Assembly: GCA_050329835.1 (NCBI GenBank)
Contig: JBHJOJ010000077.1
Coordinates: 1-30,853 of the forward strand
Origin: JANNOG01 sp050329835
GTDB taxonomy: Bacteria; Actinomycetota; Actinomycetes; Actinomycetales; JBBAYJ01
Length of the DNA: 30,853 nt
Direction: 5' to 3'
The notes under the pieces are model-generated. The model did not search any database, was not told where the DNA came from, and worked only from the letters and a program-made list of their open reading frames with translations. Positions 16,777-23,266 of this stretch are shown piece after piece (the first letter of the stretch is position 1; each line of letters begins with the position of its first letter). Both the position numbers and the translations under genes were made by a program.

Positions 16777-17408
16777 CAGCGGTGAGCGTCGGCGTGCGGG
16801 TCACCGGCCTCGGCAAACGCTATGGCGAGACCGTCGTGTTCGAGGGTCTGAACTTCGCGGCCGAGGACGGGCGTGTCACGGCTTTGCGGGGACCGAACGG
16901 GTCCGGCAAGTCGACCCTGCTGGGCTGCCTCGCCGGCAGCATTCCCGTCGACGGGGGCACGGTCGAGGTCGACGGGCGAGCAGCCGATCTCTCATCGTCG
17001 GCTCACTGGCGATGGGTCTACGGGGTCCTCGACGACTTCTCGTGGCTTCCGGACCTGACCGTCACCGACCACCTCGTGCTCCTGTCGGCCGAGGCCGACC
17101 CCGGCGCGGCTCGATCGGCACTGGCGGCCTTCGGGGTCACCGAGATCGGAGACCGCCTGCCGGCGTCGCTCAGCTCGGGCCAGCGGCAGCGCGGGGCCCT
17201 GGCCACCCTGCTGGTGCGCCGGTGGCGGGTGCTCCTCCTCGACGAACCGGAGATGCACCTGGACGGCGACGGGGTGCAGCGGCTGGCGCGGGTGCTGTCG
17301 GGGGTGGCGACCCCGGGTCGGTGCGTGGTCGTGTCCACCCATTCCGAGGACCTCCTGCGTCGACTCGATGCGACCGTGGTTGGCTTCCCGCCGACCAGGG
17401 CAGGATGA
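16773..17408 (+). CDS. ABC transporter ATP-binding protein
   Basis: A 211-residue ATPase. Seen: Walker A GPNGSGKST (40-48), signature LSSGQRQR (133-140), Walker B VLLLDE (153-158) and switch His190 in VVVSTHSEDLL. The Q-loop is unusual: by alignment with CcmA-like ATPases the glutamine is replaced by aspartate (GVLDDFSWLPDLT, residues 84-96), which could alter coupling to the permease. The D-loop region EMHLDGDG also departs from the usual SALD. GTG 16773 overlaps the upstream stop, and its TGA overlaps the ATG of the membrane protein, so three genes are translationally coupled. Likely an exporter-type ATPase; the cargo is unknown. Confidence 0.9.
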   Translation: MTAVSVGVRVTGLGKRYGETVVFEGLNFAAEDGRVTALRGPNGSGKSTLLGCLAGSIPVDGGTVEVDGRAADLSSSAHWRWVYGVLDDFSWLPDLTVTDHLVLLSAEADPGAARSALAAFGVTEIGDRLPASLSSGQRQRGALATLLVRRWRVLLLDEPEMHLDGDGVQRLARVLSGVATPGRCVVVSTHSEDLLRRLDATVVGFPPTRAG

Positions 17409-18697
17409 GGTCACGCTCGGCAGCGGAGGTGCTGGAGTCGGTCGTCGTCGGCGGCCTCTCGGTGTTCCTCGTCGGCTCCCTACTGGTCGCCGTGGGCCGC
17501 TCAGGGGTCCCGAGCCTGCTGGCGGCGGCCGCCGACCGGGGCCACTCCGCTGGCTGGCTGGGTGTCGCGGCCTTGTGCGGGGTCCTCAGCGGCTGGTGCG
17601 CAGCGGTAGCCTTCGCCGGGCCGCGGGCGGTGGCGCCTGCTGCGCTGCAGTGGGCGCTGGGCCGACGGGAGCCGACCGACCTACTGCGGCGGGAGCTGAC
17701 GGCCACACTCGTCGTCGGTGTGCTCGCAGGGGGCGTCGTCGCGGGCATGGCTGCCCTAGCCGTCCGGGCGCTGGCGGGGCCCTGGCCGCTGGCAGCCGGC
17801 GCCGTCTGGGTGCTGCTGATCGGGGCCCACCTCGGGCTGGTGGACCTCCAGCGCCGGGACGCCATCCGGCTCGCCCGAATGGGGGTCTCGGGGCTCGCCG
17901 TCGCCGCATGCGGCATCACGGCCTGGCAGGCATGGGGTCCCACCCCTGCCCTGGCCGTCGTCGCCGTGGCGGCGACCAGGCTCCTCGCCGGGCTCCGCCG
18001 GAAGCCGCTCCCGCCGGTGACGGCGCCCCAGCTGACTCCCCGCTGGCAGCTGCGACGGGGGGCGGAGAACCGTTGGCTCGCGGGCGCGAGCATCGCCCTG
18101 ATGGACGGTGCCCCGGCTGCGGGAGCCCGCGAGCGCGCGGCCACCCGCCGCCGCCCTCCGCTCCCCCGACCCGCATACCGGCTCCGCTGGCCTGCCGGCC
18201 TCGCCGTCGTCGTACTGCTGCGGTCGGGACGCGACACGGCCGGCTGGGCGCTCCTCCTCCTCGTGCTGGGGCTGGCCGCTGCCGAGGTCTGGGGGCTCGA
18301 GGCCGCCGTCGTCCTGGTCCTGACACTCGAGCTCGCCGTCACACTGTCTCTGTCCCGGGCCTACGACGCGTGGATGGCCTCGCCCGCCCTCCCCCGGTTC
18401 TGGGGTTCGGGCAGGGGATGGGTGCCGGTCGCGCTGGCAGCGCCCCCGGTGGCGGCGTGCGTCGGCGTGGTCGGTGTCGTCGCGATCGCGCTGACCCCAC
18501 CGATGGGACAGCTGCTCGTCATGCTTGCCCTACCGGTCGCAGTCCTGCTCCGCCGGCGCTCCCTCCGTCGCGGGCCGGACGACGGGTTGCTGCTCGCGAC
18601 CCCGGCTGGCGCCGTTCCGCTAGCGGCGGCGAACCGGGTCCTTGCCGGACCGGACGTCCTGCTCGCAGCGGTGCTCATCGTGAGTGTCCTGCCCTGA
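17405..18697 (+). CDS. Polytopic membrane protein, probable ABC transporter permease
   Basis: A 430-residue protein with roughly ten hydrophobic segments, including VVVGGLSVFLVGSLLVAV near the N-terminus, GWALLLLVLGLAAAEVWGL in the middle and VLLAAVLIVSVLP at the very end. A basic cytoplasmic loop of about 50 residues (GARERAATRRRPPLPRP) separates two halves. I recognise no named permease family. The role is inferred from translational coupling (ATGA) to the ATPase and from the arrangement. Third codon positions include more A and T (CTA, GCA, GCT) than in flanking housekeeping genes, a mild sign of different origin. Confidence 0.82.
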   Translation: MRSRSAAEVLESVVVGGLSVFLVGSLLVAVGRSGVPSLLAAAADRGHSAGWLGVAALCGVLSGWCAAVAFAGPRAVAPAALQWALGRREPTDLLRRELTATLVVGVLAGGVVAGMAALAVRALAGPWPLAAGAVWVLLIGAHLGLVDLQRRDAIRLARMGVSGLAVAACGITAWQAWGPTPALAVVAVAATRLLAGLRRKPLPPVTAPQLTPRWQLRRGAENRWLAGASIALMDGAPAAGARERAATRRRPPLPRPAYRLRWPAGLAVVVLLRSGRDTAGWALLLLVLGLAAAEVWGLEAAVVLVLTLELAVTLSLSRAYDAWMASPALPRFWGSGRGWVPVALAAPPVAACVGVVGVVAIALTPPMGQLLVMLALPVAVLLRRRSLRRGPDDGLLLATPAGAVPLAAANRVLAGPDVLLAAVLIVSVLP

Positions 18698-18894
18698 GAT
18701 CATGATGAAGGGCCGGCGGGCGTCGAGCGCGCCGCGGTCCCGGTGCTCCGGCCGAGCCCATCACCAGTACGCCCGGTGTCGTCCCCGGTGTCGCGTCTTC
18801 GCGGACTGGATCCGCTCCTCGACATCGGCGATCGTCGCAGAGTCATCGGCTCCCGGTCGGGGGCCTCGCGCGCCGGAACGAGGAGTGTCGTGTG

Positions 18895-19333
18895 ATGACG
18901 ATGTCGATCACGGTCTGCCAGATGCCCGACGATCCCGTCGCGTTCCGCTGACCGCACTCGGTGGGCGGACGCGGTCCAACGCCACTCGGACGGCATCGCG
19001 GGACTCCGGTCGCTGCGTTCCGTCGTGATCGGGACTGCGCCGGTCGACGTCGACGGCCGTCGCTTCAACCGTGCGTTCACGTGGTCTCCGCTCTCCGGGG
19101 TGGAGTGGTGGCGACGCAAGACCTGGCTGCCCGACGAGCCGCCCGTGTTCGAGGCCTCCTGGGTCATCGGCCCGGACGGCGACGTCCTGGCCAGGACGAC
19201 GTCCGACGAGCCGATCGCGACCGTCGACATCGACCTCGACCATGCCGACCGGGCGAGACGCACATACCCCCGCTACGCCCTCTGGACGAGACGCTGGGAG
19301 CGCTGGGGGCCCGTGACGCAGTCCGCCGAGTGA
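18895..19333 (+). pseudogene. Broken carbon-nitrogen hydrolase (nitrilase superfamily) gene
   Basis: Pieces of one protein are spread over two frames. The start MTMSITVCQMPDDPVAFR (from 18895, with GAGGAG upstream) ends at a TGA. Then, in another frame, RWADAVQRHSDGIAGLRSL, VVIGTAPVDVDGRRFNRAFTW and WWRRKTWLPDEPPVFEASW appear, followed by VIGPDGDVLARTTSDEPIA and DIDLDHADRARRTYPRY. Order and wording match a nitrilase-fold amidohydrolase. The part holding the catalytic Glu is missing after the first piece. About 90 residues holding the catalytic Cys are missing between EASW and VIGPDG. An intact 102-codon frame (19025-19333) survives, but it cannot be an active enzyme. Confidence 0.7.
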
Positions 19334-19433
19334 CCACCGAGCGGACGAGGTCGCGACACACCCGGAGGGTTCCGGGACCCGAGGACGGGTCCGTGGACCC
19401 CTTCCCGAAACCGGTCTGATCCATACCCTCGAA

Positions 19434-19450
19434 GCGGCGGTCATCGCCGC
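19434..19450. repeat. Small inverted repeat upstream of the nuclease gene
   Basis: GCGGCG (19434-19439) and CGCCGC (19445-19450) form a 6-bp stem with a 5-nt loop, 31 bp before the nuclease ATG. It may be regulatory or chance. Confidence 0.25.
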
Positions 19451-19481
19451 CATGGTTGCCGGACCGACGACTGGAGATCCC

Positions 19482-20153
19482 ATGTCGCTGCCCGCCCGCT
19501 CCCTCCCGACCTCCCTCCCGGCCCTCGTCACACGACTTCGCGGGGTCCTTCCCCCCGCTCTCCTCACAGCCGTCCTCGCCGCCGCCCTCGCCCTCGCCGG
19601 GGCAGCACCCGCCCGCGCCGACGACTCCGCCGCCAGGGCCGAGAGCGAGGCGGACTACGCCCGCTACGGCGGTGCCGTGGCCTACGGCACCGTCCTGTCC
19701 GACGGTCGCCGCACCGCCTCGGAGGTCGTCGTCACGGCCGCCGTGGTGGCCGCGGCCTCCGACCGCGAGATCGGCTCCGAGGCCGACCCCGACATCATCC
19801 CGCCCGGCTTCTACGACCTCGGCACCAACCGGTCCCGGGGCCACGTCATCGGCCGGCAGCTCGGCGGGTCCGGGGACGTCGAGGCCAACCTCGTCGCCCT
19901 CTACCAGAACCGGGCCAACTCGCCCGTCATGAGCGGCTGCGAGGGCGCGATCGCCGACCACCTGCGCGACGGACTGGCGGCCGGCGACGACCTGTACTAC
20001 CGGGTGGAGCCGGTGTACGGCAGCACCGCCCAGGACCACCCCACCGCCGTGTGGCTCTACGCCACCGACAACGGGGCGGTGCTCGTCGACATGCTGATCT
20101 CCAACACGCCGGAGGCGACCGTGACCTACGGCTCGGGCAACCGGATCTGCTGA
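19482..20153 (+). CDS. Secreted DNA/RNA non-specific endonuclease
   Basis: A 223-residue protein with a Sec signal peptide: Arg residues at 6, 18 and 20, hydrophobic LLTAVLAAALALAGA, and probable cleavage after APARA near residue 46. The mature part matches the DNA/RNA non-specific endonuclease family: RSRGHVIGRQLGGSGDVEAN (residues 117-136), with the catalytic R-G-H at 119-121, then LVALYQNRANSPVMSG. Only two cysteines are present, Cys153 and the last residue Cys223, and they could form a disulphide after export. The ATG at 19482 has GGAG 5 nt upstream; a longer frame from 19452 would bury the signal peptide. A SUKH protein follows 7 bp later, suggesting a toxin with its immunity protein. 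Confidence 0.88.
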   Translation: MSLPARSLPTSLPALVTRLRGVLPPALLTAVLAAALALAGAAPARADDSAARAESEADYARYGGAVAYGTVLSDGRRTASEVVVTAAVVAAASDREIGSEADPDIIPPGFYDLGTNRSRGHVIGRQLGGSGDVEANLVALYQNRANSPVMSGCEGAIADHLRDGLAAGDDLYYRVEPVYGSTAQDHPTAVWLYATDNGAVLVDMLISNTPEATVTYGSGNRIC

Positions 20154-20160
20154 GCCGCGC

Positions 20161-20724
20161 GTGACCGGCCTCTCCCCCACCGACGCCCTGGCGGCGCTCG
20201 TCCGGCGGTGCCCGCCGCCGGACGGGCCCGCCGGGCCGCCGGGCGACTGGGACGCGGTTCAGGACGAGCTGGGCGTCGCCCTTCCCGCGGACTACCGGGG
20301 ATTCGTCGACGCCTACGGACTGGTCAGGCTCGACGACTTCCTGCTCGTGCACTCGCCGTTCGCCGCCCGGGGTCCGGGCAACCTGCTGCACGAGGCGCAG
20401 GACCCGCTCGGGGCGCTCGCCGGCTACGCCGAGCGGCGGACGCTCGCCGGCGAGGCGGACCTGCCGGTCCCGCCGTACCCGGCTCCGGGCGGTCTGCTCC
20501 CGGTCGGGCGGACGGACAACGGCGACGAGCTGTGGTGGGTGACCGGCGACGCGCCGGACGCCTGGCCGGTCGCCCTGCTCGAGTCCCGCGGCCGCGCCGT
20601 CCGGACCGTGGCGCCGTCCCTCGCCGGCCTGCTCCTCGGCCTCGTCGAGCGGCGCCTGCGGGTGCCCGAGTTCCCCGACCGGTTCCCGGGCGAGCGCCCG
20701 CGGTTCGTCCCCGCCGGGTCCTGA
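20161..20724 (+). CDS. SMI1/KNR4 (SUKH) family protein, probable immunity protein
   Basis: A 187-residue cytoplasmic protein. The SUKH signature is visible at residues 30-53: WDAVQDELGVALPADYRGFV followed by DAYG. A later part contains GGLLPVGRTDNGDELWWVTGD, the usual second conserved block with glycine and tryptophans. SUKH proteins are known immunity proteins against nuclease toxins in polymorphic toxin systems. Here the gene begins with GTG only 7 bp after the nuclease stop, on the same strand, so neutralisation of that nuclease is a reasonable inference. The family also contains members without toxin partners, so binding is not proven by sequence. Confidence 0.85.
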   Translation: MTGLSPTDALAALVRRCPPPDGPAGPPGDWDAVQDELGVALPADYRGFVDAYGLVRLDDFLLVHSPFAARGPGNLLHEAQDPLGALAGYAERRTLAGEADLPVPPYPAPGGLLPVGRTDNGDELWWVTGDAPDAWPVALLESRGRAVRTVAPSLAGLLLGLVERRLRVPEFPDRFPGERPRFVPAGS

Positions 20725-20863
20725 GCCGGGAGCCGGGTCGGCGCGGCACCGCGACACCGCGACGACTGCGTCCGGATCGCCCGCCGGGACGTGTGGGACG
20801 GCAGCGGCGGTCATCCCCGCCGGCAGTCCGGAGTCCCCGACCGCCCCACGAGGTGTCCCGCGC

Positions 20864-21460
20864 GTGTCCGCCGTCCCCGCCCCGACCGCTCCCTCCCCGA
20901 TCGATCACCTCTCCGCCGGAGTCCGCGACGCGGTGTGCCGCCACGGCATGGACGCGCTGCGCATCAGCCTCGGCGTCACGTTCCTGCTGTTCGGAGCCCT
21001 CAAGTTCGTCCCGGGGCTGAGCCCGGCCGAACCGCTCGTGACCCGCACGCTGCACGCGCTCTCGCTCGGTCTCGTCGGCCACGGCCCGGCCATGGTGCTG
21101 ACCGCCGCGGTCGAAACGGCCATCGGCATCACCCTCACGACCGGCCGCTTCCTGCGGGCGGGGGTCGCGCTGCTCGCCCTCGCCTTCGTCGGGATCCTGT
21201 CGCCCCTGGTGCTCTTCGCGGGGGACCTCGTGCTGCGGCACGGGCCCACCCTGGAGGCCCAGTACGTCTTCAAGGACATCGTGCTGGTCGCGGCGGGTTT
21301 CGCGGTCGCCGGACAGGCGGTGGGGGCCCGCATCGTCGCGGCGCCCGCCCGTGACACCACGCCCGCCGTCGTCCGGGTCGCCGCCCGGCACGCCAGGCCG
21401 GCGTCCCACGCCTGGCGCGCGGGAGCGACGTCCCGGGCCCGGCACGGGAGGTCGTCCTAG
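20864..21460 (+). CDS. DoxX-like integral membrane protein
   Basis: A 198-residue membrane protein. Four hydrophobic segments are visible: ALRISLGVTFLLFGALKFVPG, AMVLTAAVETAIGITLTTG, VALLALAFVGILSPLVLFAG and KDIVLVAAGFAVAG. The sequence R-x-S-L-G-x-x-F-L-x-F-G-A-L-K-F and the late Y-V-F-K-D are typical of the DoxX/DUF417 group. The function is unclear; relatives are linked to redox or antibiotic-resistance phenotypes. The C-terminal 50 residues are basic and Ala/Arg-rich. The GTG at 20864 has GAGGTG 8 nt upstream. Its TAG stop shares the palindrome CTAG (21457-21460) with the stop of the convergent MerR gene. Confidence 0.8.
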   Translation: MSAVPAPTAPSPIDHLSAGVRDAVCRHGMDALRISLGVTFLLFGALKFVPGLSPAEPLVTRTLHALSLGLVGHGPAMVLTAAVETAIGITLTTGRFLRAGVALLALAFVGILSPLVLFAGDLVLRHGPTLEAQYVFKDIVLVAAGFAVAGQAVGARIVAAPARDTTPAVVRVAARHARPASHAWRAGATSRARHGRSS

Positions 21461-22104
21461 TCGCCCTCCGATCCCCGGCGCCGGGCGACGGCACGTCGTC
21501 GGTCCACGTGAGCCAGCTTCCGCAGAGCCAGGAGGACCGGTTCGAAGAGCACGGTGCCGAGCACGGCCAGCCGCAGCGCGCCCTCCGGGTCGGTCGCCGG
21601 GTCGTAGTCGTCTCCGATCTCGACATCCGCGAGAGCGCGCATCGCGCCGGCATGAGCGACGAGGTTCTCGGGCCCTGACACCAGCCCGGGGAGGTGGCGG
21701 CGGACAGCGGCCACGGCCCGCTCGAGGTCCTGGCGGCCCGGCGAGCCGTGGTCGACGTCCCACCCGAGGATCCGCATCAGTCCGTCCACGATGGCGACGT
21801 CCTCGACGGTCGGGGCCGGGCGGCCCGCCGGGTGACTGAGCGACGCGACCGCCACGGCGAGGTACTCCGGGCGATCCGTCTGCCGCTCGTCCATCGCGGC
21901 GAAGACCTGTCGCAACGTCGCGATCGACAGTTCGCCACCCTCACGCAGGGCCCGGATGAGGTCCAGCCGATCCAGGTGCGCCGCGGAGTACTCCGCCTGG
22001 TTCGACGCCGTTGCGACGCCCGGCGGAAGCAGGCCCTCCCGGAGGTAGTACTTGATGCTGGGGACCGAGGTCCCGCTGCGCGCGCTGAGCTCGCCGATCT
22101 TCAT
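21457..22104 (-). CDS. MerR family transcriptional regulator
   Basis: A 215-residue regulator. The N-terminal winged helix-turn-helix is clear: MKIGELSARSGTSVPSIKYY then LREGLLPPG, and EYSAAHLDRLDLIRALREGG. A dimerisation helix follows (residues 60-75). The C-terminal domain lacks the cysteine pattern of metal-sensing MerR proteins (no Cys at all was seen), so a small-molecule or stress signal is more likely. The ATG at 22104 has GGAGG upstream. It diverges from a DoxX-like gene across 77 bp that contain two perfect inverted repeats, so it probably controls that gene and itself. Confidence 0.92.
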   Translation of the reverse strand: MKIGELSARSGTSVPSIKYYLREGLLPPGVATASNQAEYSAAHLDRLDLIRALREGGELSIATLRQVFAAMDERQTDRPEYLAVAVASLSHPAGRPAPTVEDVAIVDGLMRILGWDVDHGSPGRQDLERAVAAVRRHLPGLVSGPENLVAHAGAMRALADVEIGDDYDPATDPEGALRLAVLGTVLFEPVLLALRKLAHVDRRRAVARRRGSEGD

Positions 22105-22120
22105 GGGCCTCCTCCCGGAC

Positions 22121-22165
22121 CTGGACGATAGTCCAGTTTATGGATAGTGATACTATCCACTATCC
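22121..22165. promoter_or_regulatory. Probable MerR operator region in a divergent promoter
   Basis: Two perfect inverted repeats stand side by side: CTGGAC-GATA-GTCCAG (22121-22136) and GGATAGT-GAT-ACTATCC (22142-22158). A further ACTATCC follows at 22159-22165. The stretch is AT-rich against its surroundings. It lies between the MerR start and the DoxX-like start, where MerR proteins bind over an elongated -35/-10 spacer. I could not fix the exact promoter boxes. Confidence 0.65.
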
Positions 22166-22181
22166 GGTCTGAGGAGTAGCC

Positions 22182-22658
22182 ATGATCTTCTTGTTCGTCC
22201 TCGTCGTCGCGACCGCCGCCTCCGCCCTCGTCCGGCGCCGCGCCGGTCTGCGCACCCACGCCCGATGGGGCCTGGCCATCGCCATGGTGGTCGCCGGGAT
22301 CAGTCACTTCCTGCAACCGGAGCCCTTCCGACAGCACCTCCCCGACGCCGTGCCCGCCCGCGATGTGGTGGTGGCCGTCAGCGGTGCGGTCGAGATCGGT
22401 CTGGGACTGGGTCTCGTGGTGTTGCGTCGGTACCGGAGGCGGGCGGGATGGGCGTTGGCGGCCTTCCTGGTCGCCGTCTTCCCCGCGAACGTCTACGTCG
22501 CCGCGGCCGGGATCGACGTCGAGGGCCAGCCGGGCGGGATCTACCCGTGGGTCCGGCTTCCGCTCCAGGCGCTGTTCATCGCCTGGGCGCTGTGGTCGAC
22601 CGCTGCCTCTCCGGCTCCCGGAGTCCGCGAACCCGATGTGCCGGAACGCGCGACGTGA
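22182..22658 (+). CDS. DoxX-like small membrane protein, divergent from MerR
   Basis: A 158-residue protein with about four hydrophobic segments: FLFVLVVATAASALV, WGLAIAMVVAGISHFLQPEPF, ISGAVEIGLGLGLVVL-like (AVSGAVEIGLGLGLVV) and GWALAAFLVAVFPANVYVAA. The G-x-S-H-F-x-x-P-E-x-F stretch followed by an A-V-E-I-G-L-G segment and F-P-A-N-V-Y is typical of the DoxX/MauE-like family. The role is unknown. The ATG at 22182 has GAGGAG 7 nt upstream. Expression is probably governed by the adjacent MerR through the inverted repeats in the shared promoter. Confidence 0.85.
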   Translation: MIFLFVLVVATAASALVRRRAGLRTHARWGLAIAMVVAGISHFLQPEPFRQHLPDAVPARDVVVAVSGAVEIGLGLGLVVLRRYRRRAGWALAAFLVAVFPANVYVAAAGIDVEGQPGGIYPWVRLPLQALFIAWALWSTAASPAPGVREPDVPERAT

Positions 22659-22660
22659 CG

Positions 22661-22676
22661 TCCCTGCTCGCAGGGA
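22661..22676. terminator. Terminator-like hairpin between convergent genes
   Basis: TCCCTG-CTCG-CAGGGA, a perfect 6-bp stem with a 4-nt loop, starts 2 nt after the DoxX-like stop and lies 14 bp from the csrA stop on the other strand. No T tract follows. Confidence 0.4.
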
Positions 22677-22690
22677 ACTCGGCGAGAGCC

Positions 22691-22969
22691 TCAACTCGTG
22701 GCGGTGTCCGGCGGCCGCCGGTCGCCCGGCGGTCGGTCGCGCCGGGCCACGAGGGCTTGGAGCGCGGCGGCCGCGTCGTCCCCGGTGCCGGCGGCCGCAG
22801 CCTGGTTCGCCTCCTGCAACGCCCGGTAGATCTCGGCCCGGTGGATCTGGATCTCGCGGGGGGCGTCCACGCCGACGCGGACGACCTCCCCCCGGACGTC
22901 GAGCACGGTGACGACGATGCGGCCGTCGATGACGATCGAGTCGCCCGTCCGCCGCGTCAGCACCAGCAC
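22691..22969 (-). CDS. csrA: Carbon storage regulator, RNA-binding translational repressor
   Basis: A 92-residue CsrA. The family core MLVLTRRTGDSIVIDGRIVV, TVLDVRGEVVRVGVDAPREI and QIHRAEIYRALQEAN is intact, with the RNA-contact residues Leu4, Arg6 and Arg44 in place. CsrA binds GGA motifs in mRNA leaders; in flagellated bacteria it often represses flagellin translation and is released by FliW. No FliW gene is in the window. The protein is longer than the usual 60-75 residues because of an Ala/Arg/Pro-rich tail after residue 58. The GTG at 22969 lacks a ribosome site, and a 26-bp palindrome ends 9 nt upstream. It is the last gene of the flagellar block. Confidence 0.95.
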   Translation of the reverse strand: MLVLTRRTGDSIVIDGRIVVTVLDVRGEVVRVGVDAPREIQIHRAEIYRALQEANQAAAAGTGDDAAAALQALVARRDRPPGDRRPPDTATS

Positions 22970-22978
22970 TACTGAAGG

Positions 22979-23004
22979 TTGTCATGCAGTGCACTGCGTG
23001 ACAA
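22979..23004. promoter_or_regulatory. 26-bp near-perfect palindrome directly upstream of csrA
   Basis: TTGTCA...TGACAA at the ends with the core GCAGTGCACTGC; 12 of 13 base pairs match, the one exception being T/G. It lies 9 nt before the csrA start and has no T tract, so it looks more like an operator or a leader hairpin than a terminator. Confidence 0.6.
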
Positions 23005-23065
23005 TCATCCCGTCCGGCGCGCCCGGACACGCCCGACCGCCGCCGCCCCGGCTCCTCGCGAGGGT

Positions 23066-23266
23066 TCAGGCGTCGTCGTCGGCCGGCCCCGGCGGCGGGG
23101 TGGTGACCCGCGCGGCCAGGCCCATCAGGAACAGCCCGGCGCCGGCCGCGAGCATGCCCACCAGCAGCGCGAGGAGCGCGTCGTCCAGGGTCCGCCGCCC
23201 GAGGAGGGCCTCGACCACGACCGGTGAGGCCAGCGTCAGACCCAGCACGGGGGCGAAGCGGATCAC
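23066..23266 (-). CDS. Small membrane protein coupled to the FlhF-like gene
   Basis: A 66-residue protein with two hydrophobic segments (FAPVLGLTLASPVVVEALLG and DALLALLVGMLAAGAGLFLMGLAARV-like) and a short Pro/Asp C-terminal tail. I recognise no family. The GTG at 23266 overlaps the stop of the FlhF-like gene as GTGA, so it is translated with it. Its position inside a flagellar operon suggests a link to export or assembly, but nothing more specific can be said. Confidence 0.7.
   Translation of the reverse strand: MIRFAPVLGLTLASPVVVEALLGRRTLDDALLALLVGMLAAGAGLFLMGLAARVTTPPPGPADDDA

Noticed and set aside
18698..18894. Minus-strand open frame 18700-19263
   Set aside because: Runs antisense through the broken hydrolase, is Arg/Ser-rich, and has no recognisable domain; nothing else was seen in this 197-bp gap.
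15895..19481. Integrative element with att sites flanking tRNA-Leu
   Set aside because: No integrase gene and no second copy of the tRNA 3' end were found; gene remnants alone do not establish an integrated element.
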